In this document: positions 14,286-22,270 of the stretch, piece after piece
Position numbering within the stretch: position 1 is the first letter of the stretch
Layout of the letters: each line of letters begins with the position of its first letter
Source: Bacillota bacterium
Lineage (GTDB): Bacteria; Bacillota; Clostridia; Christensenellales; SZUA-584
Length of the DNA stretch: 64,000 nt
NCBI GenBank assembly: GCA_023408075.1
Contig: JAEYKW010000025.1
Coordinates: forward strand, 248,001 to 312,000
Direction: 5' to 3'
Notes under the pieces: model-generated
Told to the model about the DNA's origin: nothing
The model's input: only the letters and a program-made list of their open reading frames with translations
The model's database searches: none
Translations under genes and position numbers: made by a program

Positions 14286-15449
14286 TTATCCCTCCGTGAT
14301 TTCCTTCAAAAACGATGTGCCCACATGCCAATCCTTAAGCCCGAAAAATTCCGCAGCCGTGGCGGCAATGTCGGCAAAGGTGCTGCGCGTGCCGATATCC
14401 GTGCCTGCCTTGACTTTTTCACCGTACGCAAATATCGGAATGTACTCGCGCGAATGATCGGTGCTGGCCGTTGTCGGGTCGCAGCCGTGGTCCGCCGTGA
14501 ACAGTATGATATCCTCGCTCTTCATCGCACTGAGCATTTCGGGGATGCGTTGGTCGAGCGCTTCGAGCGCTTCCTTATAGCCCTGCACGTTGTTGCGGTG
14601 GCCGTAGAGCATATCAAAATCCACGAGATTCGTGAACACAAGCCCGTCGAAATTCTCTTTGATCGCCTCCACAGTCGCCGTGATACCCGCGTCGTTGTCG
14701 CGCGTGTGGTTGCGCCGCGTGAGGCCCACGCCCGCGAAAATGTCTTCTATCTTGCCGATGCCGAACACCTCAAGCCCGACGCTTTTCAGCGCGGTGAGTA
14801 TCGTCTCGCCCGGCGGCTCGAATGAAAAGTCACGCCGGTTCTTGGTGCGCTCAAAACGGCCCTCCTCGCCGATAAACGGCCGCGCGATCACGCGGCCCAC
14901 AGCGAGATCGCCAACGAGCATGCTCCTTGCTTTCTCACAGATGGAATACAGCTCGTCAAGCGGCACCACATCCTCATGCGCCGCAATCTGAAACACGCTG
15001 TCCGCCGAGGTGTACACAATGAGCTTGCCTGTTTTCACATGCTCTGCGCCGAGCTGCTTGATGATTTCCGTGCCCGACGCGGGCATGTTGCCGAGCGTCC
15101 CGCGTCCTGCGGCTTCTTCAAACGCGCGTATAAAATCCTGCGGGAAGCCGTGCGGGAACGTCGGAAACGGCTTGTCCAGAATGAGCCCGCTGATCTCGAA
15201 ATGGCCGCCCGTCGTGTCCTTGCCCGAAAAATGCTCGGCCGCTTTTCCGTAGGCTCCGGTCACAGCACCGTCGCACGGTATGTTTTTCAGCTTGCACAGC
15301 CCGAGCTGCGACAGGTTCGGGATACGGATATCGGGATATGCCGCGATGATATGCCCGAGCGTATCCGAACCTTCGTCGCCAAAGCGCGCCGCGTCGGGCA
15401 GCTCGCCCGCGCCCACGCTGTCCATCACCACAATTATGAATTTTGCCAT
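14286..15449 (-). CDS. deoB: Phosphopentomutase
   Basis: The start is set at ATG 15449 because AGGAGG precedes it and MAKFIIVVMDSVGAGELPDA is the conserved family N-terminus; the longer frame adds an unrelated 41 residues. The 387 residues show the alkaline-phosphatase-superfamily metal sites: DSVG at the start, FSGKDTTGGHFE near residue 90, and FTADHGCDP..ASTDHSREYIP near residue 320. It converts ribose- and deoxyribose-1-phosphate to the 5-phosphate, the step after punA. Confidence 0.95.
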   Translation of the reverse strand: MAKFIIVVMDSVGAGELPDAARFGDEGSDTLGHIIAAYPDIRIPNLSQLGLCKLKNIPCDGAVTGAYGKAAEHFSGKDTTGGHFEISGLILDKPFPTFPHGFPQDFIRAFEEAAGRGTLGNMPASGTEIIKQLGAEHVKTGKLIVYTSADSVFQIAAHEDVVPLDELYSICEKARSMLVGDLAVGRVIARPFIGEEGRFERTKNRRDFSFEPPGETILTALKSVGLEVFGIGKIEDIFAGVGLTRRNHTRDNDAGITATVEAIKENFDGLVFTNLVDFDMLYGHRNNVQGYKEALEALDQRIPEMLSAMKSEDIILFTADHGCDPTTASTDHSREYIPIFAYGEKVKAGTDIGTRSTFADIAATAAEFFGLKDWHVGTSFLKEITEG

Positions 15450-15510
15450 CGTGCCTCCTGTCTCTCCGATACGGCTCGGTCCGTCTTCCCCAATGGGAGA
15501 TTGCTTTACC

Positions 15511-15545
15511 AAAAACACAAGGCTGCCCCGGTTAAGAACAGCCTT
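15511..15545 (-). terminator. Terminator after the GcvH-like gene
   Basis: AAGGCTG / CAGCCTT arms (15519-15545) followed on the minus strand by GTGTTTTT. Confidence 0.8.
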
Positions 15546-15553
15546 GCCGCATT

Positions 15554-15883
15554 TCATTTCCTGATCATCCACCCGCTCGTATCTGCTTCGCCCTCAAAGT
15601 CCACCATGAAAAGCCATGTATCCTCTTGTGAAATCATATCCGGAGCGTCAAATACAGCATCGTTGATGGCCGAAACCACGCCGCTCACCGGCGCATGGAC
15701 CTCGCTGACCGTTTTTATAGACTCGACGGTGGCACAAAGCTCACCCTTTTGCACATCAAGCCCGATAACCGGAAGCTCTATATAGACAACGTCTCCCTTG
15801 ACCGTTCTGCAGTCAAGGCCTACTGCCGCTTTTTGAGCGTCGAGACGTATCCACTCATTTTGAATTGTCAAATACGTTATCAT
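15554..15883 (-). CDS. Glycine cleavage H-like lipoyl-carrier protein
   Basis: A 109-residue protein with a biotinyl/lipoyl fold like GcvH: AAVGLDCRTVKGDVVYIELP, then the lipoyl-attachment site VESIKTVSEVHAPVSG with the Lys at about residue 56. It is somewhat shorter than usual GcvH (about 125). No GcvT or GcvP gene lies in the window. Stand-alone GcvH-like proteins serve as lipoyl carriers or in lipoyl relay, so the partner is open. It is last in the cysS operon, before a terminator. Confidence 0.82.
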   Translation of the reverse strand: MITYLTIQNEWIRLDAQKAAVGLDCRTVKGDVVYIELPVIGLDVQKGELCATVESIKTVSEVHAPVSGVVSAINDAVFDAPDMISQEDTWLFMVDFEGEADTSGWMIRK

Positions 15884-15941
15884 GCACAGTCTCTCCTTCG
15901 CAAGGCTTAGGATATATTATGCATGCAAAATACCGTTTGTT

Positions 15942-16250
15942 TTATTTTTTCTTCAGATAGTTTTTGAACCGTCTTCTGAATAAAACAATATAAACAACGA
16001 CACCGGGAATAATGGTCGCAAAGCTGACCCAAAACGCCCATTCATTGCCCATAAAATCAAGTATGCCCGTCAACAGAGCTATCGGCCCGAAAATCCAGCA
16101 AAACGTGCGCAGCATCTTATTCGCGTCTTCCTTCATGGCCTTCGGATAATCGTTGTTGAACGCAGGGCCTTTGCCCGTAAACGCGGAATAAAGAGCAAAC
16201 CCACCGAAGATGGCCATAAATGCCGCCATCATTTGATTCATGCCTTCCAA
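15942..16250 (-). CDS. Small membrane protein (DUF3784-like)
   Basis: About 102 residues with three hydrophobic helices and a basic C-terminus. The start is TTG 16250 with AAGGGG eight bases upstream; ATG 16241 would sit almost on top of GGAAGG. It resembles short DUF3784-type membrane proteins of Firmicutes, but that is a loose match. It starts 12 bases after cysS ends. Confidence 0.7.
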   Translation of the reverse strand: MEGMNQMMAAFMAIFGGFALYSAFTGKGPAFNNDYPKAMKEDANKMLRTFCWIFGPIALLTGILDFMGNEWAFWVSFATIIPGVVVYIVLFRRRFKNYLKKK

Positions 16251-16262
16251 TTTAAGTACCCC

Positions 16263-17639
16263 TTATCTTTTGCTTATTTTCACGCCTTCGGGCGTGTCTT
16301 TCAAATCGTATCCCAGAGCTGTCAGCTGATCGCGCAGCGCATCGGCCTTCGCAAAATCACGCGCTTTTCGCGCCTGCTGGCGCTGATTGGCCAGCTCCAT
16401 AATCTCAGCAGGCACTTCCTCATCCTCGGGCACCAGCCCGAGCACCGCGAGCACATTATCCAGCGCATCCAGCGCTTCCTTCGCGCTTTTCGCCCCTTTG
16501 CCGTCTTCAAATGCGAGGTTGATATCGTGGATGTACTCAAATATCACGCCTATGGCTTCGGCCGTGTTCAAATCGTCGTCCATCGCCTTTTTAAACTGGT
16601 TCTCAAGCGCGCATACGTCCTTGGCCACATCCGCCGTATCCGCCGTGCCTGTGCCGATAATGTGCTTTAGGTTATCGCGGCAGTTTTTGATGCGCGCCAT
16701 GGCGGACGCCGCCTGCATGATGAGCTCCTCGCTGAAATTGATCGGGTTGCGGTAATGAGCCGAGAGCATAAAAAGCCGGACGACCTTTAGATCGTATTTC
16801 TGCGAGATATCGCGCACCGTGAAAAAGTTGCCTTTCGATTTGGACATTTTTTCGTTGTTCACGTTGATGTAGCCGTTGTGCATCCAGTATTTTGCGAACG
16901 GCTTGCCAGTGGCCGCTTCCGACTGCGCGATCTCGTTCTCGTGATGCGGGAAAACAAGATCCTGTCCGCCGCCGTGTATGTCGATCGTGTCGCCGAGGTA
17001 TTTCATGCTCATCGCGCTGCACTCGATATGCCAGCCCGGGCGCCCAAAGCCCCACGGGCTCTCCCAGCTGTCCTCACCGGGCTTGGCGGCTTTCCACAGC
17101 GCAAAATCCTCGGGGTTTTTCTTGACCTCCGTCACGTCGATACGCGCGCCCGCCTGCAGGTCTTCGAGAGACTGCCCCGAAAGCTTGCCGTATTCGGGGA
17201 AGCTCGATACGTCGAAATACACATCGCCGCCCGATTCATAAGCGTGGCCGGATTCAATCAGCGTTCCCACCAGCTTGATGATATCGCCGATATGCTCGGT
17301 CGCTCTCGGGTGCACCGTGGCGGGCTGAATGCCAAGCCCCTCGGCGTCCTTGTAGTATTCTCCGATAAAACGCTCTCCGAGCTCCTTTAAGCTCGTATTT
17401 TCTTCGGCGGCCCGCGCAATCATCTTGTCGTCCACGTCCGTAAAGTTCTGAACGAAGGTCACGTTAAGCCCGGTATACTCAAGATACCGGCGCAGTGTGT
17501 CGAAAATGATAAACGGCCTTGCGTTGCCGATATGAAAAAAGTTATAAACGGTGGGGCCGCAGGCATAAATTTTGGCCTTGCCGGGCTCTACCGGAACAAA
17601 TTCTTCTTTAGTGCGCGTCATTGTGTTAAACAGCTTCAA
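16263..17639 (-). CDS. cysS: Cysteinyl-tRNA synthetase
   Basis: A 458-residue class I synthetase with YACGPTVYNFFHIGNARPF (zinc Cys plus HIGH-type HIGN), the block HGGGQDLVFPHHENEIAQSE, and KMSKSKGN at about residue 267. The start is TTG 17639, giving the conserved N-terminus MKLFNTMTR, with GGAAG seven bases before it. It is first in an operon with the 102-residue membrane protein and the GcvH-like gene. Confidence 0.97.
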   Translation of the reverse strand: MKLFNTMTRTKEEFVPVEPGKAKIYACGPTVYNFFHIGNARPFIIFDTLRRYLEYTGLNVTFVQNFTDVDDKMIARAAEENTSLKELGERFIGEYYKDAEGLGIQPATVHPRATEHIGDIIKLVGTLIESGHAYESGGDVYFDVSSFPEYGKLSGQSLEDLQAGARIDVTEVKKNPEDFALWKAAKPGEDSWESPWGFGRPGWHIECSAMSMKYLGDTIDIHGGGQDLVFPHHENEIAQSEAATGKPFAKYWMHNGYINVNNEKMSKSKGNFFTVRDISQKYDLKVVRLFMLSAHYRNPINFSEELIMQAASAMARIKNCRDNLKHIIGTGTADTADVAKDVCALENQFKKAMDDDLNTAEAIGVIFEYIHDINLAFEDGKGAKSAKEALDALDNVLAVLGLVPEDEEVPAEIMELANQRQQARKARDFAKADALRDQLTALGYDLKDTPEGVKISKR

Positions 17640-17672
17640 AACAACACTTCCATTCCTGCTATTGATCGCATC

Positions 17673-17702
17673 ATTATATTATATGCGGCAGCCAAAAGTC
17701 AA
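17673..17702 (-). promoter_or_regulatory. Promoter of the cysS operon
   Basis: TTGACT (17702-17697), an 18-base spacer and TATAAT (17678-17673). The -35 box overlaps the stop codon of the rhodanese lipoprotein gene. Confidence 0.72.
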
Positions 17703-18346
17703 TTGACGCCTATGTCTGCCTGCCATGCCGAATAGCCGCCCGCGAGGTTGTAAACCTCTTTGTATCCCGCATTCATAAGAATCTGCGACGCCGCCACGCT
17801 GCGGTTGCCCGACGCGCAGTACACAAGCACTTTGTCATACTCTTTGATTTCGTCAAGGCGTCCGGCCAGCTCGTTATGCGGGATCAGCAGCGCCCCTTCG
17901 ATGTGGCCTTCATCGTACTCCTCCTGCGTTCTCACGTCGAGCAGCAGATAGTCGCCGTTCATGGCCGATGCAAACGCCTGTGCATCGACGCTTTTATACC
18001 CGTCCGTTTCCGCGAGTTCTTCAATGATGAGCGTGCCCGTTTGTGTGCCGTCGCTAGTTTTAACGCTGATATCAAAACGGCCCGTTTCCACGGCCTTGAA
18101 CTGAACCTTCGCCTCGCCGCTGGCGCTGGCCTCCGCCTCAAAACCGGGCACACTGAGCGTGATGCTGCCGCTCCCCCCATAAATCAGCGTCACCGTTTCG
18201 CCGCGGTAGGCATTCACCTCGGAAAAGCCGCTGCTTAAATGTATGACGCGCCCGCCGTCCTCCAGCGTGCCGTCTGCGGCAGGCTGCGCACTGCACCCGC
18301 TCAGCATCAGCACCGCCGCTGCAAGCAAAACCCAACACTTTTTCAT
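17699..18346 (-). CDS. Rhodanese-domain lipoprotein
   Basis: The start is placed at ATG 18346, where GAGGGG precedes it and a lipoprotein signal begins (MKKCWVLLAAAVLMLSGC). The longer frame upstream runs through a repeat. After the lipid Cys comes a beta-rich domain (about residues 30-105) of unknown type, then a rhodanese domain (about 115-215) with the active-site loop YCASGNRS. Rhodaneses move sulfur through this Cys. An extracytoplasmic, lipid-anchored version joined to a beta domain suggests thiol or sulfur chemistry at the cell surface, but the substrate is unknown. Confidence 0.88.
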   Translation of the reverse strand: MKKCWVLLAAAVLMLSGCSAQPAADGTLEDGGRVIHLSSGFSEVNAYRGETVTLIYGGSGSITLSVPGFEAEASASGEAKVQFKAVETGRFDISVKTSDGTQTGTLIIEELAETDGYKSVDAQAFASAMNGDYLLLDVRTQEEYDEGHIEGALLIPHNELAGRLDEIKEYDKVLVYCASGNRSVAASQILMNAGYKEVYNLAGGYSAWQADIGVN

Positions 18347-18404
18347 AGCTGTTCCCCTCTCTTGCATTTTGCATCGCTTTTTGGCAATATCAAAAGACAA
18401 CAAT

Positions 18405-18421
18405 GCCCGCTTGAAGCGGGC
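18405..18421. repeat. Hairpin GCCCGCTT-GAAGCGGGC, left copy
   Basis: A nearly identical 17-bp hairpin recurs at 18610-18626. The pair brackets the family B repeat. Neither is followed by a strong U run. Confidence 0.6.
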
Positions 18422-18439
18422 GTCTAGTCTGTCAGTAAA

Positions 18440-18583
18440 ATCCAAAATACCTCCTTCAGATGACCACTCCGAAGGAGTGGACCGGAAGGTGGCACGAAGT
18501 GTCGGAGGGAGTGATTGGTTATATGCTTTTTTCTCTCCCCCAGTCACCTATCGGTGACAGCCCCCTCGTCAGAGGGGGCCACG
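18440..18583. repeat. Interspersed repeat family B, copy 2
   Basis: The right part CTCTCCCCCAGTCACCTATC-GGTGACAGCCCCCTC matches copies at 10896 and 49417. The left part (GGAGGGAGTGATTGG) is roughly complementary to it, so the whole can fold into a large imperfect hairpin. Confidence 0.75.
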
Positions 18584-18609
18584 ATATAAGGTTATTTGAC
18601 ACTCTGAAT

Positions 18610-18626
18610 GCCTGCTTGAAGCGGGC
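18610..18626. repeat. Hairpin GCCTGCTT-GAAGCGGGC, right copy
   Basis: It lies seven bases after the ftsZ stop and duplicates the hairpin at 18405-18421. It may mark the ftsZ transcript end. Confidence 0.55.
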
Positions 18627-18632
18627 ATCCGT

Positions 18633-19787
18633 TTAAAAATCTTTCTTTATGCGCTTGCGCCGCAGGAACGGCGGAATATCGAGTTCGTTCCCCGTTTCAA
18701 ACCCGCTGAGCGAAGGCGATTTCTTTTCCGGCCTGACCGGAATAAACATGTCGTCGTCGTCCGAGCTCCCGCGAAAATCGAGCTCCTCCCGCATGGGTGC
18801 GGCGGGCTGCTGCTGCGGCTGCTTTCTCGGCGCGCCGTTGAAGCCGGTGGCAATCACCGTGATGCGCACCTCGTCCTCCAGCCTGTCGTCCGTATCCGCT
18901 CCGAAGAATATGTTCGCTTCGGGATCGGCCGCCTGACGGATCAGATTGGCCGCTTCTTCAATTTCGAGCAGACTCATCGTGGGATCGCCCGTCACGTTAT
19001 AGAGTATGCCGCGCGCACCTTCGATGCTGGTCTCCAGCAGCGGGCTTTGAATCGCCTGTTTGGCGGCATCCATCGTCTTATTGTCGCCGTAACCGACGCC
19101 GATGCCCATATGCGCAACACCACGCTCCATCATGACCGTACGCACGTCCGCAAAATCGAGGTTGACCAGCGCGGGTTTTACAATTAAGTCCGTAATGCCC
19201 TGTATGCCCTGCCGGAGCACATCATCCGCCACGCGGAATGCTTCGAGCATTGATGTGCCTTTGCCGATCACCTGAAGCAGCTTATCGTTCGGTATCGTGA
19301 CAATCGTATCCACAACGTCCTTGAGCGTCGTATGGCCGTCCCTCGCGCGCGTTAAACGCTGTCCGCCTTCAAACATGAAAGGCATTGTGACCACGGCGAC
19401 TGTCAGTATCTTTTTCTGCCGCGCGATTTCGGCGATAACCGGAGCCGCACCTGTCCCGGTGCCGCCGCCGAGGCCCGCCGCCAAATAAATCAGGTTCGCG
19501 CCGTCTATGATCGAGTTCAGCTCATCGATGCTCTCTTCGGCAGCGCGCCGTCCGATTGCCGGATCTCCGCCCACGCCAAGGCCGCTGGTCAGCTTTTCCC
19601 CGATCTGGATTTTGTTTTTCGCCTTGGAGAGCAGCAGCGCCTGCTTGTCCGTATTGACGGCATAAAACTCAGCGCCTGTCACCCCGTGTTCAATCATGCG
19701 GTTGACCGCGTTGTTGCCTGCGCCGCCGACACCGATGACCTTAATCTTGGCTATGCTGTCTTGTTCAATATCAATCTCTAATGGCAT
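18633..19787 (-). CDS. ftsZ: Cell division protein FtsZ
   Basis: A 384-residue tubulin-like GTPase that forms the division ring. It shows VGGAGNNAVNRM near residue 21, the GTP signature GGGTGTGAAPV near residue 107, the T7 loop region NLDFADVRTVM, a variable linker with Q-P repeats, and the C-terminal binding peptide LDIPPFLRRK for FtsA and other partners. SD GGGGG precedes the ATG. It is last gene of the dcw cluster, 23 bases after ftsA. Confidence 0.98.
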   Translation of the reverse strand: MPLEIDIEQDSIAKIKVIGVGGAGNNAVNRMIEHGVTGAEFYAVNTDKQALLLSKAKNKIQIGEKLTSGLGVGGDPAIGRRAAEESIDELNSIIDGANLIYLAAGLGGGTGTGAAPVIAEIARQKKILTVAVVTMPFMFEGGQRLTRARDGHTTLKDVVDTIVTIPNDKLLQVIGKGTSMLEAFRVADDVLRQGIQGITDLIVKPALVNLDFADVRTVMMERGVAHMGIGVGYGDNKTMDAAKQAIQSPLLETSIEGARGILYNVTGDPTMSLLEIEEAANLIRQAADPEANIFFGADTDDRLEDEVRITVIATGFNGAPRKQPQQQPAAPMREELDFRGSSDDDDMFIPVRPEKKSPSLSGFETGNELDIPPFLRRKRIKKDF

Positions 19788-19810
19788 ATTGACCCCCTTA
19801 TTCAGAACGT

Positions 19811-20998
19811 TTAATCGAACATTTTTTTCGATAACCGTTCCAGTAACGCTAAACCGCCCAAGCTGCTGTGATATTTGGCCTCAAAAACATAGTCGAGCAA
19901 TGCGAGCACCGTGTAGTAATTGGGCGTTGAGAGCTGCGGCGCTTCGATTTTCGATATGCGCACCTGTCTCTTTAAGAGCCCCTCCAGCATGTCCCTCACG
20001 CCCTTCATCATTGCTATTCCGCCGCCGGAAAGATAAATGCGCGTTCGCCTCACTATGTTGAGCGGGCTTTTTTCAAACGCTCTGCCAATAAGCTGGCAAA
20101 GGTGCTCTACCCTTGCGTCAATGACCTCAGAAACAAGGGCATGATTGTATCTTTCCAGTCGCCCGGATCGTTCTCTGGCATAATCATATATCTTCGTGCC
20201 AGTATTTTCAAGGCCAAAGGAATACCGCTTTTTGATCTGTTCCGCCATGTCCACATCCAGATTGAGCACGATGGACAGATCATTGGCTATCTGCATACCT
20301 CCGGCGTTTATTGTCTTATTATATACAATTGCGTCACCGTAGACAACCGTGACATTCGTATCGTAATAACCCGTATTGATTAACACGGAACAGCAGTCCC
20401 GCTCTTCCGTCGGCACCAGGAACAGGCTCTCGGCCAGCACCTCGGGTATATAGGCCGCCACCTTAACGCCTATGCCCTGCAGCAGCGCCGTCGTATCCTC
20501 AATAAACTCGTTTTTCGCAAAAATCAGCGACACAAGCCCGTTGAGCTCGCTTGCGGCGGCATCCATCACATCAATATAGTGATGGCCGTCCTCCAGCTCA
20601 AAATAGACAGGTGTCGAGTTCACCACCGTATAAAGCGAATCGTCATAGCCCTGCTCGGCGTTTTTAATAAGCCGCTCGATATCGCTCTGGCAGACGCGCC
20701 CGCTTTCTATGCCGGCACTTCCTTCCTGACAAACCACCTTGCAAAACACGCCGGGGACGCCGACAAACACCTCTTTAACCCGTTTTCTTGCTTTCTTTTC
20801 GGCAAGAGATACGGCTTGTTCCACGGCTTGCTTTACATTTGAAGGTTTTTGCCAGCGGCCGTTCTTTATTCCTTCGTATTTCGCCTCTCCGGCACCGAGC
20901 ACCTCAAAGCGTCCCATCGATTTTTCACGACCGACCACGCACATGACTTTCGACGTGCCAAATTCAACGGCAGCCGTCACATTTTTCATAGCCCGCAA
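19811..20998 (-). CDS. ftsA: Cell division protein FtsA
   Basis: A 395-residue actin-like ATPase that tethers FtsZ to the membrane. It shows the phosphate-1 region AAVEFGTSKVMCVVG, the phosphate-2 region VLINTGYYDTNVTVV and YLSGGGIAMMKG in the adenosine region. The C-terminus (LLERLSKKMF) can serve as a short amphipathic helix. It is followed by ftsZ in the standard order. Confidence 0.93.
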   Translation of the reverse strand: MRAMKNVTAAVEFGTSKVMCVVGREKSMGRFEVLGAGEAKYEGIKNGRWQKPSNVKQAVEQAVSLAEKKARKRVKEVFVGVPGVFCKVVCQEGSAGIESGRVCQSDIERLIKNAEQGYDDSLYTVVNSTPVYFELEDGHHYIDVMDAAASELNGLVSLIFAKNEFIEDTTALLQGIGVKVAAYIPEVLAESLFLVPTEERDCCSVLINTGYYDTNVTVVYGDAIVYNKTINAGGMQIANDLSIVLNLDVDMAEQIKKRYSFGLENTGTKIYDYARERSGRLERYNHALVSEVIDARVEHLCQLIGRAFEKSPLNIVRRTRIYLSGGGIAMMKGVRDMLEGLLKRQVRISKIEAPQLSTPNYYTVLALLDYVFEAKYHSSLGGLALLERLSKKMFD

Positions 20999-21043
20999 AA
21001 TATCCCCTTAAAAATCAGAAAAACAATAGAACACTTAATTAAT

Positions 21044-21071
21044 ATAATACCATGTTTATAATAAATAACAA
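21044..21071 (-). promoter_or_regulatory. Candidate internal promoter for ftsA-ftsZ
   Basis: TTGTTA (21071-21066), a 16-base spacer and TATTAT (21049-21044), in the AT-rich gap between ftsQ and ftsA. Confidence 0.55.
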
Positions 21072-21081
21072 TATTTTTGAT

Positions 21082-21798
21082 CTATTTCTCTCTGTAGTAG
21101 GCATTTTTAGCCGATGATACATCCAAAATGCCCCCTGACTTGCCCATTCCCGTGATTTCGCCCTGTGAAGCTTTCATAAGGGCAAATTTTTTATTGAGCG
21201 CGGTATCGTCTCCGACCTCCACAGCCATGCCGTCGCTCAGCGTTATGACGATGTCGGCCGCAAGCGAAATGTCAATGCCCGTCGGCGCGATACCGGCGGA
21301 TTTTAACGCATCGATCAGGCGCGTCAGCACCCCGATTTTAAAGATATCGCTCGTCCCGATCTGCTGGCCGACCAGCACGGTATCGGCAGGCAGCCCTGTA
21401 ACCAGCGGATACGCGGCTGCCGCCTCCGGCTGGGTTTCCAGGCGCAGCACCCATCCCTCGCGGTCGATCACGACGAACGCGCTGTCCTTCCCGATACATG
21501 CCGCTTCCTTTCTCTCTTCAATCGTAATCAGCACATTGTCGGGATATTTGATTTCGACGCTGACCGGCTTCACGTATGGATCCGTGCTGATATTGTCCAT
21601 AACCTCCTGCTTGTCCACACCGAATATGCTCGTATTGTATTCAAGGCCGGAGAGCGCGATCATGTCGTCCTGGCTGCGGGTCTCACATCCGGCGACGGTG
21701 ATCGTTCTCACCTGAAAAAGCTCATAAGCGACAAAGATAAGCGCGCCGATGAAAACCACCAGCGCAATCCCTGTCAGCACTCTTTTGCCCTTTTTCAA
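21082..21798 (-). CDS. ftsQ: Cell division protein FtsQ/DivIB
   Basis: About 238 residues: a basic start (LKKGKRVL), one membrane helix, then a POTRA domain (FQVRTITVAGCETRSQDDMIALSG ... IKYPDNVLITIEERKEAACIG, shown here in pieces) and a beta domain, as in DivIB. The start is TTG 21798, seven bases after AGGAG. The longer frame to 21867 is rejected because its first 23 codons are an out-of-frame reading of a degraded murA fragment. The ribosome site itself lies in the last codons of that relic. FtsQ links FtsL/FtsB to the septal synthase. Confidence 0.88.
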   Translation of the reverse strand: MKKGKRVLTGIALVVFIGALIFVAYELFQVRTITVAGCETRSQDDMIALSGLEYNTSIFGVDKQEVMDNISTDPYVKPVSVEIKYPDNVLITIEERKEAACIGKDSAFVVIDREGWVLRLETQPEAAAAYPLVTGLPADTVLVGQQIGTSDIFKIGVLTRLIDALKSAGIAPTGIDISLAADIVITLSDGMAVEVGDDTALNKKFALMKASQGEITGMGKSGGILDVSSAKNAYYREK

Positions 21799-21945
21799 TC
21801 GGTCACTCCTCTCTTTTGATATCCGCTCCGGCAGGATGACTGCCTGCTTCGGAGACTGTGACACCAAGGTTTCTCAAGCCCTATAACCGCAGATCGATAG
21901 GGCAGTTGCTGACTTCGCACCCATTCGGTTGTCCTGAGTTGAAAC
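21799..21945 (-). pseudogene. Degraded murA fragment (relic of a second copy)
   Basis: The minus strand from about 21945 reads NGCEVSNCPIDLRL, stop, GLRNLGVTVSEAGSH, and then jumps to PAGADIKREE, stop. Intact murA has GGCEIGSRPIDLHL, GLRSLGVNITEAGGH and the C-terminal LLGADIKREE. So the relic joins a middle piece to the C-terminus through a deletion of several hundred codons, and also carries an in-frame stop. The nucleotide match to 23101-23190 and 22271-22300 is clear. Confidence 0.85.
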
Positions 21946-22270
21946 AATATGAGTCACTTGTTAATCAAACAATATGTGATTTTCTATATTGCACTTATCC
22001 TTTTTAATTATAATCGTATAATAAATTTATTCAATCAATAGTTAAAAAATGGGCCGTATGAAACATGTGGAAATTATTCGGTACGATATCCCCATAACGC
22101 GAAATACAGACAAATAATAAAACCGCGAAAAATATCTTTACGCAGTTTTAAAGGAAAAGGATTTGGTATTAATCCGGAACTGTAATGTTGATGCACAACA
22201 GCGTGTTTTAGGCGGTATTGTTTCCCAAAAACATAACAATGTGCTTGTTTATAACGTATTGCTTAAACGG
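21946..22270. other. AT-rich gap between the murA relic and murA
   Basis: No complete gene is visible. On the plus strand a frame of about 60 codons without start (from about 22131, reading LYAVLKEKDLVLIRNC and on) runs into murA. It may be a fragment of a lost insert or chance. The gap is much more AT-rich than the dcw genes on either side. Confidence 0.45.

Noticed and set aside
21799..21867. Extended start of ftsQ giving 23 more residues
   Set aside because: Those codons are an out-of-frame reading of the murA relic. TTG 21798 has AGGAG at proper spacing and begins the usual basic N-terminus.
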